NCBI RefSeq assembly: GCF_003313325.1
Contig: NZ_QMHQ01000004.1
Span: 248,001 to 312,000, forward strand
DNA: 64,000 nt
Direction: 5' to 3'
DNA from: Pedobacter namyangjuensis
Lineage (GTDB): Bacteria > Bacteroidota > Bacteroidia > Sphingobacteriales > Sphingobacteriaceae
The notes beneath the pieces were generated by a model. That model was not told the DNA's origin and did no database searches. It saw only the letters and a program-made list of their open reading frames with translations. Positions 26,190 through 34,333 of this stretch are shown piece by piece. Both the position numbers and the translations under genes were made by a program. Positions within the stretch are counted from its first letter, which is position 1, and the number at the start of each line of letters is the position of its first letter.

Positions 26190-27158
26190 TTAAAATCCTA
26201 TTGCCTTGATTAATATTAATATAGGGCAAATTTCGAGGGTGCAAAAGTACAAAAATAAATAGACTTTTGAAAATCGATATTGAGATAAAATATTTATTGT
26301 GGCTCTAATAAACTGAAAAACAAAAATTATAAGCAACAAAACAACCGCTATTGCAATATATAATTTGCCGTTTTTAAGGGGCGACAAGGCGAAAGCTACT
26401 ACTAAGGGCATAAATAATAACGATGCATTAAAATAACTTAAATATAATATAGAAATGTATTCGCTTACTGGTTTTTGCACGTCAAAAATCAAACCCAACA
26501 GGCGTAGCAATAAAATCTTTAGCGCATAAAGTAAAATTATTATTATCGATATAGTTAGGAAAAATTGAAATCCGTTTGCCACATAGGATAAGTCTTGTTG
26601 TTGCGCTACCAGATAGAAAAACATCCCTATGGTAAAACCAAATTGTACAAATAAAAGTAAAAATGGCCAAGAGGTAAATAAGGTGTCTTCCTTATTTAAA
26701 TTACCCAATGCCCTGTTACTAAAAAAAGATTGCACAATAGCCATTAGCTGTTTAGAAAACATACTGTTTATTATAGCAAATACTACTATTAAAAATCCTA
26801 CTACCGCTAAAATCCAAACATCGCCCCTAACTAGCAAGTCTCCCTTTTGCTGTTCTACCTTACTTTGCGAGCTTAGCAAAAACAAGTCCACAAGCTCTTT
26901 TACATTTATTACTTTAAATCCGCCGAAACCTGTAGCTAAACTATCGGCTATATGTGCCACAGTCGCAGAATCTAAGGGTTTAAGCAACTTTGGGGTAAGC
27001 GTATCCGCAGGTAACACAAGGGCCGAAGTAGAATCTACAACACTAAAACCCAGATCTGATTGTTGGAGCGAATCGATGGGCGCAGTTTGTTTCGCATGAG
27101 CCCCAAAAGAAAATGCACCTATCAGCAAAAAAAATAATAAAGCAAATCTTTTAACCAT
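26190..27158 (-). CDS. DUF4271 membrane protein
   Basis: A 322-residue inner-membrane protein with a signal-like N-terminus ending AHAKQ and about 90 periplasmic residues. Six or so membrane helices lie between residues 110 and 320, with short connections containing YLSYFNASLLFMPLVV and FLYFCTLEICPILILIKAIGF. This matches DUF4271, a Bacteroidota family of unknown function that often sits next to hemD. It is divergent from hemW with 90 bases between starts. Confidence 0.85.
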   Translation of the reverse strand: MVKRFALLFFLLIGAFSFGAHAKQTAPIDSLQQSDLGFSVVDSTSALVLPADTLTPKLLKPLDSATVAHIADSLATGFGGFKVINVKELVDLFLLSSQSKVEQQKGDLLVRGDVWILAVVGFLIVVFAIINSMFSKQLMAIVQSFFSNRALGNLNKEDTLFTSWPFLLLFVQFGFTIGMFFYLVAQQQDLSYVANGFQFFLTISIIIILLYALKILLLRLLGLIFDVQKPVSEYISILYLSYFNASLLFMPLVVAFALSPLKNGKLYIAIAVVLLLIIFVFQFIRATINILSQYRFSKVYLFLYFCTLEICPILILIKAIGF

Positions 27159-27185
27159 TAAGGTGTGTTTTGTGGTTTTGTGCTA

Positions 27186-27193
27186 CAAATTTA
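27186..27193 (-). promoter_or_regulatory. TAnnTTTG promoter element for DUF4271-hemD
   Basis: On the minus strand TAAATTTG matches the Bacteroidota -7 consensus exactly and lies 27 bases upstream of the DUF4271 start. No clear -33 box is seen at the expected distance. Confidence 0.45.
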
Positions 27194-27236
27194 CTGCTTT
27201 ATTATTTGTATACTAAAGTGTAGCTTCAAATTAATT

Positions 27237-27244
27237 TATCTTTG
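27237..27244 (+). promoter_or_regulatory. TAnnTTTG promoter element for hemW, nearly leaderless
   Basis: TATCTTTG matches the -7 consensus exactly and ends 4 bases before the hemW ATG at 27249. A start site at the usual distance would make the message leaderless or nearly so. It also supports 27249 as the start rather than the frame opening at 27165. Confidence 0.6.
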
Positions 27245-27248
27245 CAGG

Positions 27249-28391
27249 ATGGCCGGCATCTACATCCACATACCTTTTTGCAAAAAAGCTTGCAATTACT
27301 GCGATTTCCATTTCACAACGTCTTTAAAATATGCCGATGAAATGGTTGATGCGATTTGCAAGGAAATAAAACTGAAAAAAAACAGAATTACCGAACAAGT
27401 TGGAAGCATCTATTTTGGTGGAGGTACGCCATCTGTACTTTCATCGGTTGCGCTACAGAAAATCTTCGATACACTTATCAGTAATTTTTCTATATCGGCC
27501 GATGCCGAAATAACCATAGAAACCAACCCAGACGATTTAGATGCAAAAAAAATAAGCGAACTAAGGCAATTGCCAGTAAACAGATTTAGTATTGGCGTTC
27601 AATCTTTTTTTGAAGAAGATCTTTTGTGGATGAATAGAGCCCACAATGCTGAAGAGGCTGTTAGTTGCATTAAAAGAAGTCAGGATGCTGGTTTCGAAAA
27701 TTTAACCATCGATTTAATATATGGCTACCCCTTATTAACAGATAGCAAATGGCTCAATAACATAGAAACCGCGATAGCATTACAAACACCACATATTTCT
27801 GCTTACTCCTTAACCGTTGAACCACGAACAGCATTGGCAAACGCTGTGAAATCCGGAAAACAAATACCGGTAAGCGACGAACAAAGTGCTAACCAATTTT
27901 TAACCTTAACAGAAAAACTAAGCATTGCAGGTTTTGAGCATTACGAAATTTCTAACTATGCACAACCAGGAAAATATGCTGTACATAATACCAATTACTG
28001 GAAAGGCGTTCCATACTTAGGCATTGGACCATCGGCGCATGGTTTTGATGGTTTTTGCAGGTACATTAACATTGCCAACAATGCCAAGTACTTAGATTTA
28101 TTGGCCAAAAATGAACTGGCTGAAGCCGTTGAGGAACTATCGAAAACCGATCGTTTTAACGAATACATCATGACTTCGTTGCGTACACAGTGGGGAACAG
28201 ATTTAAAGAAAATAAACAGTGATTTCGGCTTTGCTTTTGGAGATGAAACGCGTAGGCAAATGAAACCTTTTGTTAAAAACGGCAAACTATTGCTTGAAAA
28301 CGATACAATAAAATTGAGCAAAGAAGGCAAACTATTTGCCGACGGCATAGCTGCCGAGTTATTTATTGATGATACGTATAATAGAATTTAA
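27249..28391 (+). CDS. hemW: HemW-type radical SAM heme chaperone
   Basis: HemW is a radical SAM protein that binds heme and delivers it to respiratory enzymes; it was long annotated as oxygen-independent coproporphyrinogen oxidase. The cluster motif CKKACNYCDF (CxxxCxxC) is at residues 10-17, followed by YFGGGTPSVL, ETNPDD, NRFSIGVQSF and DLIYGYP. The HNTNYWKG motif and a length of 380 residues fit HemW rather than the longer HemN. I start at 27249, because the ATG there gives the standard MAGIYIHIPFC N-terminus. The short-chain dehydrogenase start overlaps its stop by one base. Confidence 0.95.
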   Translation: MAGIYIHIPFCKKACNYCDFHFTTSLKYADEMVDAICKEIKLKKNRITEQVGSIYFGGGTPSVLSSVALQKIFDTLISNFSISADAEITIETNPDDLDAKKISELRQLPVNRFSIGVQSFFEEDLLWMNRAHNAEEAVSCIKRSQDAGFENLTIDLIYGYPLLTDSKWLNNIETAIALQTPHISAYSLTVEPRTALANAVKSGKQIPVSDEQSANQFLTLTEKLSIAGFEHYEISNYAQPGKYAVHNTNYWKGVPYLGIGPSAHGFDGFCRYINIANNAKYLDLLAKNELAEAVEELSKTDRFNEYIMTSLRTQWGTDLKKINSDFGFAFGDETRRQMKPFVKNGKLLLENDTIKLSKEGKLFADGIAAELFIDDTYNRI

Positions 28392-29176
28392 TGAAAGATA
28401 AAATTGTGTGGATTACCGGTGCTTCATCTGGAATTGGAGAAGCATTAGTTTACGAATTTAACAAAGCTGGCGCAAAGCTTATTATCTCGTCTCGTAATAG
28501 AGATGAACTTTTTAGGGTAAAAAACAAGTGTAAAAACCAAATAGATGTACATGTACTTTCTTTGGATTTGGCAGACCAGGATAGTTTGACAAAAAAAGCT
28601 GAAGATGCTTTAAGAATTTACGGACTCATAGATATTTTAGTTAATAGCGGTGGCATTAGTCAGCGTAGTTTAGCGCTAGAAACAACATTAGAAACTGAAC
28701 AAAAATTACTAAATGTAAACTTTTGGGGAACTGTAATTTTAAGCAAAGCTGTTTTACCGCAAATGTTGGCCAGAGGCGACGGCAACATTGTTTGTGTGAG
28801 TAGTTTAGTAGGTAAGTTCGGCACAAGATTTCGTTCTGCATATGCAGCATCTAAACACGCCTTACATGGCTATTTCGATTCTTTAAGGATAGAGGTCGAC
28901 AATCCGAATATACAAGTGTTGCTAGCTTGCCCAGGTTTTATAAAAACAAAAGTTACTATAAATGCGCTAACAGCAAATGGAAGTGCTCAGGGAACAATGG
29001 ACAGTGCTCAAGAAAACGGCATGCTACCCGAGGCTTGCGCAATTGAAATTATAAAAGCCATTAAAGATAAAAAAGAGGAAGTTTACATTGGTGGCAAAGA
29101 AACCAAGGGAATACTTTTAAAAAGATTTTTCCCTGGTTGGTTTTCCAAAATCATCCGGAAAGCAAAAGTTACCTAG
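28391..29176 (+). CDS. Short-chain dehydrogenase/reductase
   Basis: A 261-residue NAD(P)-dependent oxidoreductase of the classical SDR family. The cofactor motif GASSGIGEA is at residues 11-19, followed by NSGG in place of the more common NNAG, the catalytic Ser in CVSSLVGKFG and the YAASK motif with Tyr and Lys. The C-terminal GGKETKGILLKRFFPGWFSKIIRK is close to the DHRS7-like subgroup. The ATG overlaps the hemW stop (TAATG), so translation is coupled. Substrate is unknown; a link to heme synthesis is not implied by sequence. Confidence 0.9.
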   Translation: MKDKIVWITGASSGIGEALVYEFNKAGAKLIISSRNRDELFRVKNKCKNQIDVHVLSLDLADQDSLTKKAEDALRIYGLIDILVNSGGISQRSLALETTLETEQKLLNVNFWGTVILSKAVLPQMLARGDGNIVCVSSLVGKFGTRFRSAYAASKHALHGYFDSLRIEVDNPNIQVLLACPGFIKTKVTINALTANGSAQGTMDSAQENGMLPEACAIEIIKAIKDKKEEVYIGGKETKGILLKRFFPGWFSKIIRKAKVT

Positions 29177-29265
29177 CTATAAAATAAGCATTTAAAACAT
29201 ATTTTTCCTTTTTTCAATCCACCATCTAGTAATCTCCGTATGTCCTTTCATAAAATCTAAAAATT

Positions 29266-29817
29266 ATGAAAAGAATATTATTATCTGCAATTGCCGTAGT
29301 AGCTATGGCATTTACATCTAACGTTTACGCACAAAAAAACCCAATGGTTGGTGGTGCTGAAATGTACGCCAACAAAGACATTGTAGACAACGCCGTTAAT
29401 TCTAAAGACCACACAACCTTGGTAGCCGCTGTTAAAGCTGCAGGTTTAGTAGAAACCTTAAAAACCACTGGCCCATTTACTGTTTTTGCACCAACAAATG
29501 CGGCCTTTGATAAGTTGCCAGCAGGAACGGTAGAAACTTTAGTAAAACCAGAAAACAAAGAAACCTTAACCAAAATTTTAACCTACCATGTAGTAGCAGG
29601 CAAAATGGGTAGCAAAGAAATTGCCGCTGCAATAAAAGCAGGTGGTGGTAAAGCAGAGCTTACTACCGTACAAGGTGGCAAACTTTGGGCTTGGATGGAT
29701 GGTAAAAAACTAGTGCTTAAAGACGAAAAAGGTGGAACATCTACAGTAACCATTGCAGATGTTTTTCAAAGCAACGGCGTAATTCATGTTGTCGACACCG
29801 TATTAATGCCAAAATAA
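29266..29817 (+). CDS. Secreted fasciclin (FAS1) domain protein
   Basis: A 183-residue exported protein. The signal peptide (KRILLSAIAVVAMAFTSNVYAQ) is followed by a single FAS1 domain covering most of the chain, with the H1-type motif GPFTVFAPTNAAFDKLP, LTYHVVAGKM, and the H2-type ending ADVFQSNGVIHVVDTVLMPK. FAS1 domains often work in adhesion or surface attachment. No lipobox or sorting domain is visible, so it is probably periplasmic or released. It has its own strong downstream terminator and an 89-base upstream gap. Confidence 0.93.
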   Translation: MKRILLSAIAVVAMAFTSNVYAQKNPMVGGAEMYANKDIVDNAVNSKDHTTLVAAVKAAGLVETLKTTGPFTVFAPTNAAFDKLPAGTVETLVKPENKETLTKILTYHVVAGKMGSKEIAAAIKAGGGKAELTTVQGGKLWAWMDGKKLVLKDEKGGTSTVTIADVFQSNGVIHVVDTVLMPK

Positions 29818-29847
29818 GAGGTTAATCATCCCAATCAATTAGCTTTT

Positions 29848-29880
29848 AAAAGCGTCACGATAACTCGTGACGCTTTTTTA
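29848..29880 (+). terminator. Intrinsic terminator after the fasciclin gene
   Basis: A perfect 13-bp stem (29848-29860 with 29865-29877, loop taac) continuing into a T-run. It starts 31 bases past the stop. Confidence 0.93.
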
Positions 29881-30004
29881 TTTTACATCGAATTATCATC
29901 AGCTTAACATTTATGAGATTAATCATATTTATTTCGAATATTAATTTACATTTTTGTAATGGTAAATAATCAACCATTTACCTACTATTTACTTATCGCA
30001 CATT

Positions 30005-30886
30005 ATGAGCTTTATTTTAAAACCTGTTGATATCGTCGAGAACATCACTCCCGAAGATTTTAAAAAAAACTACCTTAAAACCAAACGTCCATTAATAATT
30101 AGAGGTTTAACCAAAGATTGGCCTGCTAGAGAAAAATGGACTACCGAATACTTAAAGGAAATTGGTGGCGACTTGGAGGTGCCCTTATACGATAACTCTA
30201 AAGCAGACCCGTCAAAGCCAATTAATGCAGCAACCGCTCATATGAAGTTTGGCGATTATCTTGACCTTATCAAACGTGAGCCAACTGAGTTGAGGATTTT
30301 CTTTTTCAACTTATTTAAAAAAGTACCAAGCCTAATTAACGATATTAAAATTCCTAAAGATTTAATGGGCGGATTTATAGAAAGTATGCCTGCAATGTTT
30401 TTTGGAGGGTCAAATTCTGTTACTTTTTTACATTACGACATCGATTTACCACACATTTTCCACACCCATTTTGGTGGCAGGAAACATATTATTTTATTCG
30501 ACTACAAATGGAAGGATAGGTTATATTGTTTGCCAAATGCAACCTATGCTTTAGAGGATTACAAAGTAGATAATCCAGATTTCGAAAAATTCCCAGCTTT
30601 AAAAGGCGTACAAGGTTACGAAGTGTTTTTAGAGCATGGCGATACTTTATTTATGCCTACGGGAATGTGGCATTGGATGAAATATGTAGACGGTTCGTTC
30701 TCTTTAAGCTTAAGAGCTTGGGATCAGTCAATCTCTCGTAAAGTTGCTAGCGTGTGGAGCTTATTTAGGCATGGCGCAGTAGACAGTTTAATTAAAATGG
30801 CATTTAAAGAAAAATACGCCCATTGGAGAGAGAAAAAAGCAGTAGTTATTGCCGAAAAAGCAATGAAAAACGGAAATCCAAGATAA
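30005..30886 (+). CDS. JmjC/cupin-like domain protein (Cupin_8 type)
   Basis: A 293-residue cytosolic protein of the FIH-like cupin/JmjC group of Fe(II)/2-oxoglutarate oxygenases. The N-terminal part has KRPLIIRGLTKDWPAREKWT, typical of Cupin_8. The iron site appears intact: HYDID (HxD) near residue 142 and a distal His in PTGMWHW near residue 222. GGRKHIILFDY fits the 2-oxoglutarate-binding strand. Substrate is unknown: family members hydroxylate proteins, tRNA or small molecules. It stands alone, followed by a terminator. Confidence 0.87.
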   Translation: MSFILKPVDIVENITPEDFKKNYLKTKRPLIIRGLTKDWPAREKWTTEYLKEIGGDLEVPLYDNSKADPSKPINAATAHMKFGDYLDLIKREPTELRIFFFNLFKKVPSLINDIKIPKDLMGGFIESMPAMFFGGSNSVTFLHYDIDLPHIFHTHFGGRKHIILFDYKWKDRLYCLPNATYALEDYKVDNPDFEKFPALKGVQGYEVFLEHGDTLFMPTGMWHWMKYVDGSFSLSLRAWDQSISRKVASVWSLFRHGAVDSLIKMAFKEKYAHWREKKAVVIAEKAMKNGNPR

Positions 30887-30931
30887 TCATACTTACTAAC
30901 TCTCTTACAGAAATTAGGGTAAAGCAAACAC

Positions 30932-30965
30932 AGCGGGGCGTCGGATAAGACAGCCCCGCTTTTTG
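30932..30965 (+). terminator. Intrinsic terminator after the cupin-like gene
   Basis: An 8-bp GC-rich stem agcggggc/gccccgct (30932-30939 with 30953-30960, 13-nt loop), then tttttg. It starts 46 bases past the stop. Confidence 0.82.
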
Positions 30966-30972
30966 TTGCAAT

Positions 30973-31033
30973 CTTTTACCACTTGTTCCCCTGAAGGGGA
31001 GTGGTAAAAGTATTTTCACTTCAATCGGGTTTA
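30973..31033. repeat. Hairpin and repeat tail upstream of the acetyltransferase gene
   Basis: cttttaccact (30973-30983) pairs with agtggtaaaag (31000-31010), with an inner cccc/gggg pairing around tgaa. It is followed at 31019-31033 by a 15-base tail that is identical to 9790-9804. This looks like a remnant of dispersed intergenic repeats rather than a second terminator. Confidence 0.5.
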
Positions 31034-31121
31034 GATTTATAGGTCAGCAAAAGACACTTCCATATCATAATCTCAAAAATAATTACGGCCTACACATTCA
31101 TATACTTACTTTAGCAGTGCA

Positions 31122-31736
31122 ATGGAAGAAAATCTAGTTACCGAAAAACAAAAAATGCTTGCCGGTAAAGCTTATCAAGCTGGCGATGCAGAACTATCTA
31201 AAGAACGTTTACAAGCCCGCGAAATAGTTTATGAGTTTAATAATCTGGCTCCGAAATTTATTAAACAACGAAAAGAGCTATTAAAAAAGCTGTTCGGAAA
31301 AACAGAAAGAATGTTTTACGTAGAACCTCCGTTTCGTTGCGATTATGGTTATAACATAGAAATTGGCGATAATTTTTACGCCAACTTTAACCTGGTGGTT
31401 TTAGATTGCGCCAAGGTAAGTATTGGCAATAATGTATTTATTGCACCAAATGTAGCAATCTATACAGCTGGCCACCCTATGCATGCGTACTTACGCGATC
31501 AAGAATACGAGTGGGCGCAAGAGGTTACTATTGGCGATAGTGTGTGGATTGGCGGTAACGTAGTAATAAACCCGGGGGTAAAAATTGGTTCTAATGTAGT
31601 TATTGGTTCGGGTAGTATTGTTACTAGAGACATTCCCGACAATGTTTTTGCTGCAGGAAATCCTTGCAGGGTAATTAAAGAAATTACTGATGCTGACAAA
31701 GATTTCTACTATAAAAATTTAAAGCTGGGCGAATAA
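31122..31736 (+). CDS. Maltose/galactoside O-acetyltransferase family protein
   Basis: A 204-residue hexapeptide-repeat acetyltransferase that would move an acetyl group from acetyl-CoA to a sugar hydroxyl. It has the N-terminal Mac domain (EKQKMLAGKAYQAGDAEL) and FRCDYGYNIEIGDNFYANF typical of Maa/LacA. The active-site His sits in AGHPMHAYLRDQEYEW, followed by left-handed beta-helix repeats (VTIGDSVWIGGNVVINPGV) and the GNPCRVIKEI ending. All family landmarks are present. It is a single gene; the acceptor sugar is unknown. Confidence 0.94.
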   Translation: MEENLVTEKQKMLAGKAYQAGDAELSKERLQAREIVYEFNNLAPKFIKQRKELLKKLFGKTERMFYVEPPFRCDYGYNIEIGDNFYANFNLVVLDCAKVSIGNNVFIAPNVAIYTAGHPMHAYLRDQEYEWAQEVTIGDSVWIGGNVVINPGVKIGSNVVIGSGSIVTRDIPDNVFAAGNPCRVIKEITDADKDFYYKNLKLGE

Positions 31737-32212
31737 GGTTTTAAACTTTAACGATAGTCTTGATATTCGTTTAAATACCTACACTCTTTTTAGCAAATCT
31801 TAAGCAGAAGAACTGTCCAATGGGCGGATTATTTCTATTGCCTTTTTTTTGGGGCCGTAAGTAACTACAAAGCATCAAATTGTGCAAGCTAAATTTTGTG
31901 TATTGAGGGGATTAAATTCCGAAAAGCGCAAAGCCTTTATTAGCTAAACCTTATTGGAGTGAGCACGAATCCCGATTTATCGGGAGGAGTAAAACGGAAA
32001 GAAGGACTGCAATTGCCGAAACGTGATACCATTGTTTTTCTGAAAAAATTAGCCTGCATTCAAAAACGGGATGCTTAGTGTTTATGCGGATAAAAAACAA
32101 TAACAATTTTCGGCTTATACGCTCGAAGCGTTATCGCTGATCTGTTTAAACGGATTAGATTCCTACGATATAGGTTTCGATATTAAAAATGTCGAACAGC
32201 AAACCCCAACAG
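31737..32212. other. Gene-poor interval with decayed sequence
   Basis: No intact gene is visible in these 476 bases. A short hairpin (tcccgat/atcggga around a short loop, near 31969-31985) repeats the one at 4567-4583. The last 160 bases look like the tail of a broken gene (separate entry). The rest shows nothing I recognise. Confidence 0.55.
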
Positions 32213-32220
32213 CTAATTAA
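32053..32220 (+). pseudogene. Possible 3' fragment of a decayed gene
   Basis: One frame reads 16 codons, a TAA at 32101-32103, then 38 sense codons of ordinary-looking protein (ALSLICLNGLDSYDIGFDIK is part of it) before a TAA at 32218-32220, which overlaps the end of the convergent lipoprotein gene. The composition looks coding, but I do not recognise a family. It could also be chance. Confidence 0.3.
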
Positions 32221-32749
32221 TTTTTAATGATTTAATAACGGCATCAACAACTGCTGTATTTTCCTTACTGTCTTTAAATTCGGCGCTGCCAACTACTGAA
32301 TAAGTTTTGCCGGCATAATCAAAAACACTAAAAGAACCTTTGTTTCGGGTTGCAATAACTTTAGTTTCAAACCCAACCCTAAGAACTTTATGTTGCCCAA
32401 AAACAAAAGGCTTGGCCTGGCCTAGTAAGCCAAATTGCATTTTACGTTTGCTAAAACTAATTCGCGATTGTTTGATCAGGTTATTTAATGTAAATCTTAA
32501 ATTATTAGCACTTTTAACAGCAGTTAAAACAAAATAGCTATCATCTGCAAACGGTTCTTTATTGCTAACTGTAATAAAACGGCTATCTGCCACACCATCA
32601 ATAGGCCTGTCTTTTTCAACTTCCCAATATTTCGGGAGTTCAAAACTCAAACCATCTTTTGTGTAAATCTGCTTATCTGGCTTCTTGTTTGCCGAATAAT
32701 TACAAGAAAAGCTTACAGTGATTAAGAGCAGAAAAATTAGGTTTTTCAT
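32213..32749 (-). CDS. Putative lipoprotein of unknown function
   Basis: A 178-residue protein with a lipoprotein signal (MKNLIFLLLITVSFSCNYS; Cys at residue 16). The mature part begins DGLSFELPKYWEVEKDRP, a pattern seen in small exported proteins resembling the PsbP/Mog1-like fold (a strand then P-x-x-W), and ends with VVDAVIKSLKIN, which also fits that fold. I do not assign a function. I start at 32749, because it gives a clean signal peptide and a 10-base gap after the NTF2-like gene. The two are probably co-transcribed. Confidence 0.75.
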   Translation of the reverse strand: MKNLIFLLLITVSFSCNYSANKKPDKQIYTKDGLSFELPKYWEVEKDRPIDGVADSRFITVSNKEPFADDSYFVLTAVKSANNLRFTLNNLIKQSRISFSKRKMQFGLLGQAKPFVFGQHKVLRVGFETKVIATRNKGSFSVFDYAGKTYSVVGSAEFKDSKENTAVVDAVIKSLKIN

Positions 32750-32759
32750 TATTGCGCTT

Positions 32760-33185
32760 TTAACTACTATGGTCAACAATTACTTTCCAAACACCTTCAA
32801 TCTTTTGCAACAATAACGTAAAGTAACCTTTAGGTTCATCTTTATCACGTTTTAAATGCCAACTACCTAAAACAAATGCCTTATCCTTTGCTAAAAAATC
32901 TACCTTTTTAATACCGAAAGTTAAAAAGCCCATGGCACTTTTATCCGGATATCCTCTTTTGTAATTATCCAATGTTTGTTGCCAGCCATAAGTTGGCCCG
33001 CTTTTGCCTACAAATAGCAAACTATCGCTTTTAGCATAAGCTTGCATAAATGCTTCTAAATCGCCTTTGTTCCAATCGTTTCTTTGCTGTTCTAAAATAT
33101 TTAAAATTGCGGTTTTATCTTTGGCAGTTTGAGCCATGGCAGTACTTGTAAAAGCAACAAATAAGAGTATAATAATTTTTTTCAT
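32760..33185 (-). CDS. Exported NTF2-like (SnoaL/DUF4440) protein
   Basis: A 141-residue protein with a signal peptide (KKIIILLFVAFTSTAMAQ) and an NTF2-like cone fold typical of DUF4440: ILEQQRNDWNKGDLEAFMQAYAKSDSLLFVG, then WQQTLDNYKRGYPDKSAMGFLTF and the ending FTLLLQKIEGVWKVIVDHSS. Such domains bind small molecules or act as simple enzymes; nothing shows the ligand. It is followed by the lipoprotein gene 10 bases away and diverges from the DUF2809 gene. Confidence 0.87.
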   Translation of the reverse strand: MKKIIILLFVAFTSTAMAQTAKDKTAILNILEQQRNDWNKGDLEAFMQAYAKSDSLLFVGKSGPTYGWQQTLDNYKRGYPDKSAMGFLTFGIKKVDFLAKDKAFVLGSWHLKRDKDEPKGYFTLLLQKIEGVWKVIVDHSS

Positions 33186-33242
33186 AATAGGTTCATTAAT
33201 TCAAAATCTAAATTAAATTAGTTTTTTAATAAACCGCATAAA

Positions 33243-33635
33243 ATGGAAAAACAAAAACACATGTTCCGCTTTCATCTTACTAGTTTTTTAATCGCGATAG
33301 CAATATTTATTATAGAAGTTATAATTGCCCTCTACATAAAAGATAACTTTATACGCCCCTACATTGGCGATGTTCTGGTAGTTATACTAATTTATTATTT
33401 CGTAAAAGCTTTTATAAAAGCACCAGTTTTGCCAATGGCCATTGGAGTTTTAATTTTCTCTTATTTGGTAGAAACTTTACAATATTTTCAATTTGTAAAG
33501 CTGATAGGATTAGCTAATAATAAGCTGGCAAATATTGTAATTGGAAACTATTTTGCCTGGGAAGACATTGTTGCCTACACAATTGGAATAACTATTGTAC
33601 TCTTTATAGAAACTTATTTTATAAAACCACAATAG
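33243..33635 (+). CDS. DUF2809 membrane protein
   Basis: A 130-residue membrane protein with four helices (about 13-33, 39-61, 66-84 and 103-125). The IRPYIGDVLVVILIYYFVKAF segment and the ending ANIVIGNYFAWEDIVAYTIGI match DUF2809 (the family sometimes called YjgA-like). Function is unknown. It is first in a run of same-strand genes and lies 20 bases before the SUFU-domain gene. Confidence 0.82.
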   Translation: MEKQKHMFRFHLTSFLIAIAIFIIEVIIALYIKDNFIRPYIGDVLVVILIYYFVKAFIKAPVLPMAIGVLIFSYLVETLQYFQFVKLIGLANNKLANIVIGNYFAWEDIVAYTIGITIVLFIETYFIKPQ

Positions 33636-33655
33636 TCCTTCCACCCTAACCTACC

Positions 33656-34321
33656 ATGAATGATTTTTTTGACAAATTCAAACAAAAACCCTCGTTTGAT
33701 AACCACGCCGAAGCAATTTCTAAACATTTAGACCAAAAATACAAATCTGGAGAAGTTACTGTTTTTCATGAAATTTTCTCCCCAGATTTCCACCTTGATG
33801 TTTATGTGGTAGACTCCGAACAACATAATTTTAAAATTTTACTTACCGCTGGCATGAGTACGTTGGAAATGACCGTGCCAGATGCTGTGGAAAATCCCGA
33901 GCAATATAAATTCGCAGAGCTGATGTTGTTATTGCCTAAATCGATAGAATTTGGTAAAGTAACCGGGCAAGGCGAAAATGATTGGCTAATAGAAATGCTT
34001 AAAGAAACTGCTCGTTTCCCGCACCATTACGATACTTGGTTAGCTATTGGGCATACCCTACAAGCCACAGCAGATATGGATCCGTACAGCGAAAACACTG
34101 ACTACACTGGCATTGTAATTTTGCCTTCGGTAACTTTTGATAAGGAATTTACCACAATACCTGTTGGAGAAAACCAAATTAACATCTATTCTGTTTTTCC
34201 GTTGTACGAAAACGAAATGAAGTATAAAATAGAAAATGGCTACAATGCTTTATTAGATAAGTTGATTGAAAACGATGCGAAAGAAATTTTCGATTATAAC
34301 CGGGCAAACCTATTAGGCTAA
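33656..34321 (+). CDS. Suppressor-of-fused (SUFU) domain protein
   Basis: A 221-residue cytosolic protein made of one SUFU domain: the N-terminal FHEIFSPDFHLDVYVV strand pair, LLTAGMSTLEMTVPD, AELMLLLPKSIEF, WLIEMLKETARFPHHYDTWLAIGHTLQ and VFPLYENEMKYKIENGYNALLDKL. Bacterial SUFU proteins are known as immunity proteins of polymorphic toxin systems and also occur singly. The next gene starts 12 bases downstream and carries a CbrC domain. No toxin gene is adjacent. The family call is good; the role as immunity protein is inference. Confidence 0.88.
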   Translation: MNDFFDKFKQKPSFDNHAEAISKHLDQKYKSGEVTVFHEIFSPDFHLDVYVVDSEQHNFKILLTAGMSTLEMTVPDAVENPEQYKFAELMLLLPKSIEFGKVTGQGENDWLIEMLKETARFPHHYDTWLAIGHTLQATADMDPYSENTDYTGIVILPSVTFDKEFTTIPVGENQINIYSVFPLYENEMKYKIENGYNALLDKLIENDAKEIFDYNRANLLG

Positions 34322-34333
34322 AATCAAAATACA

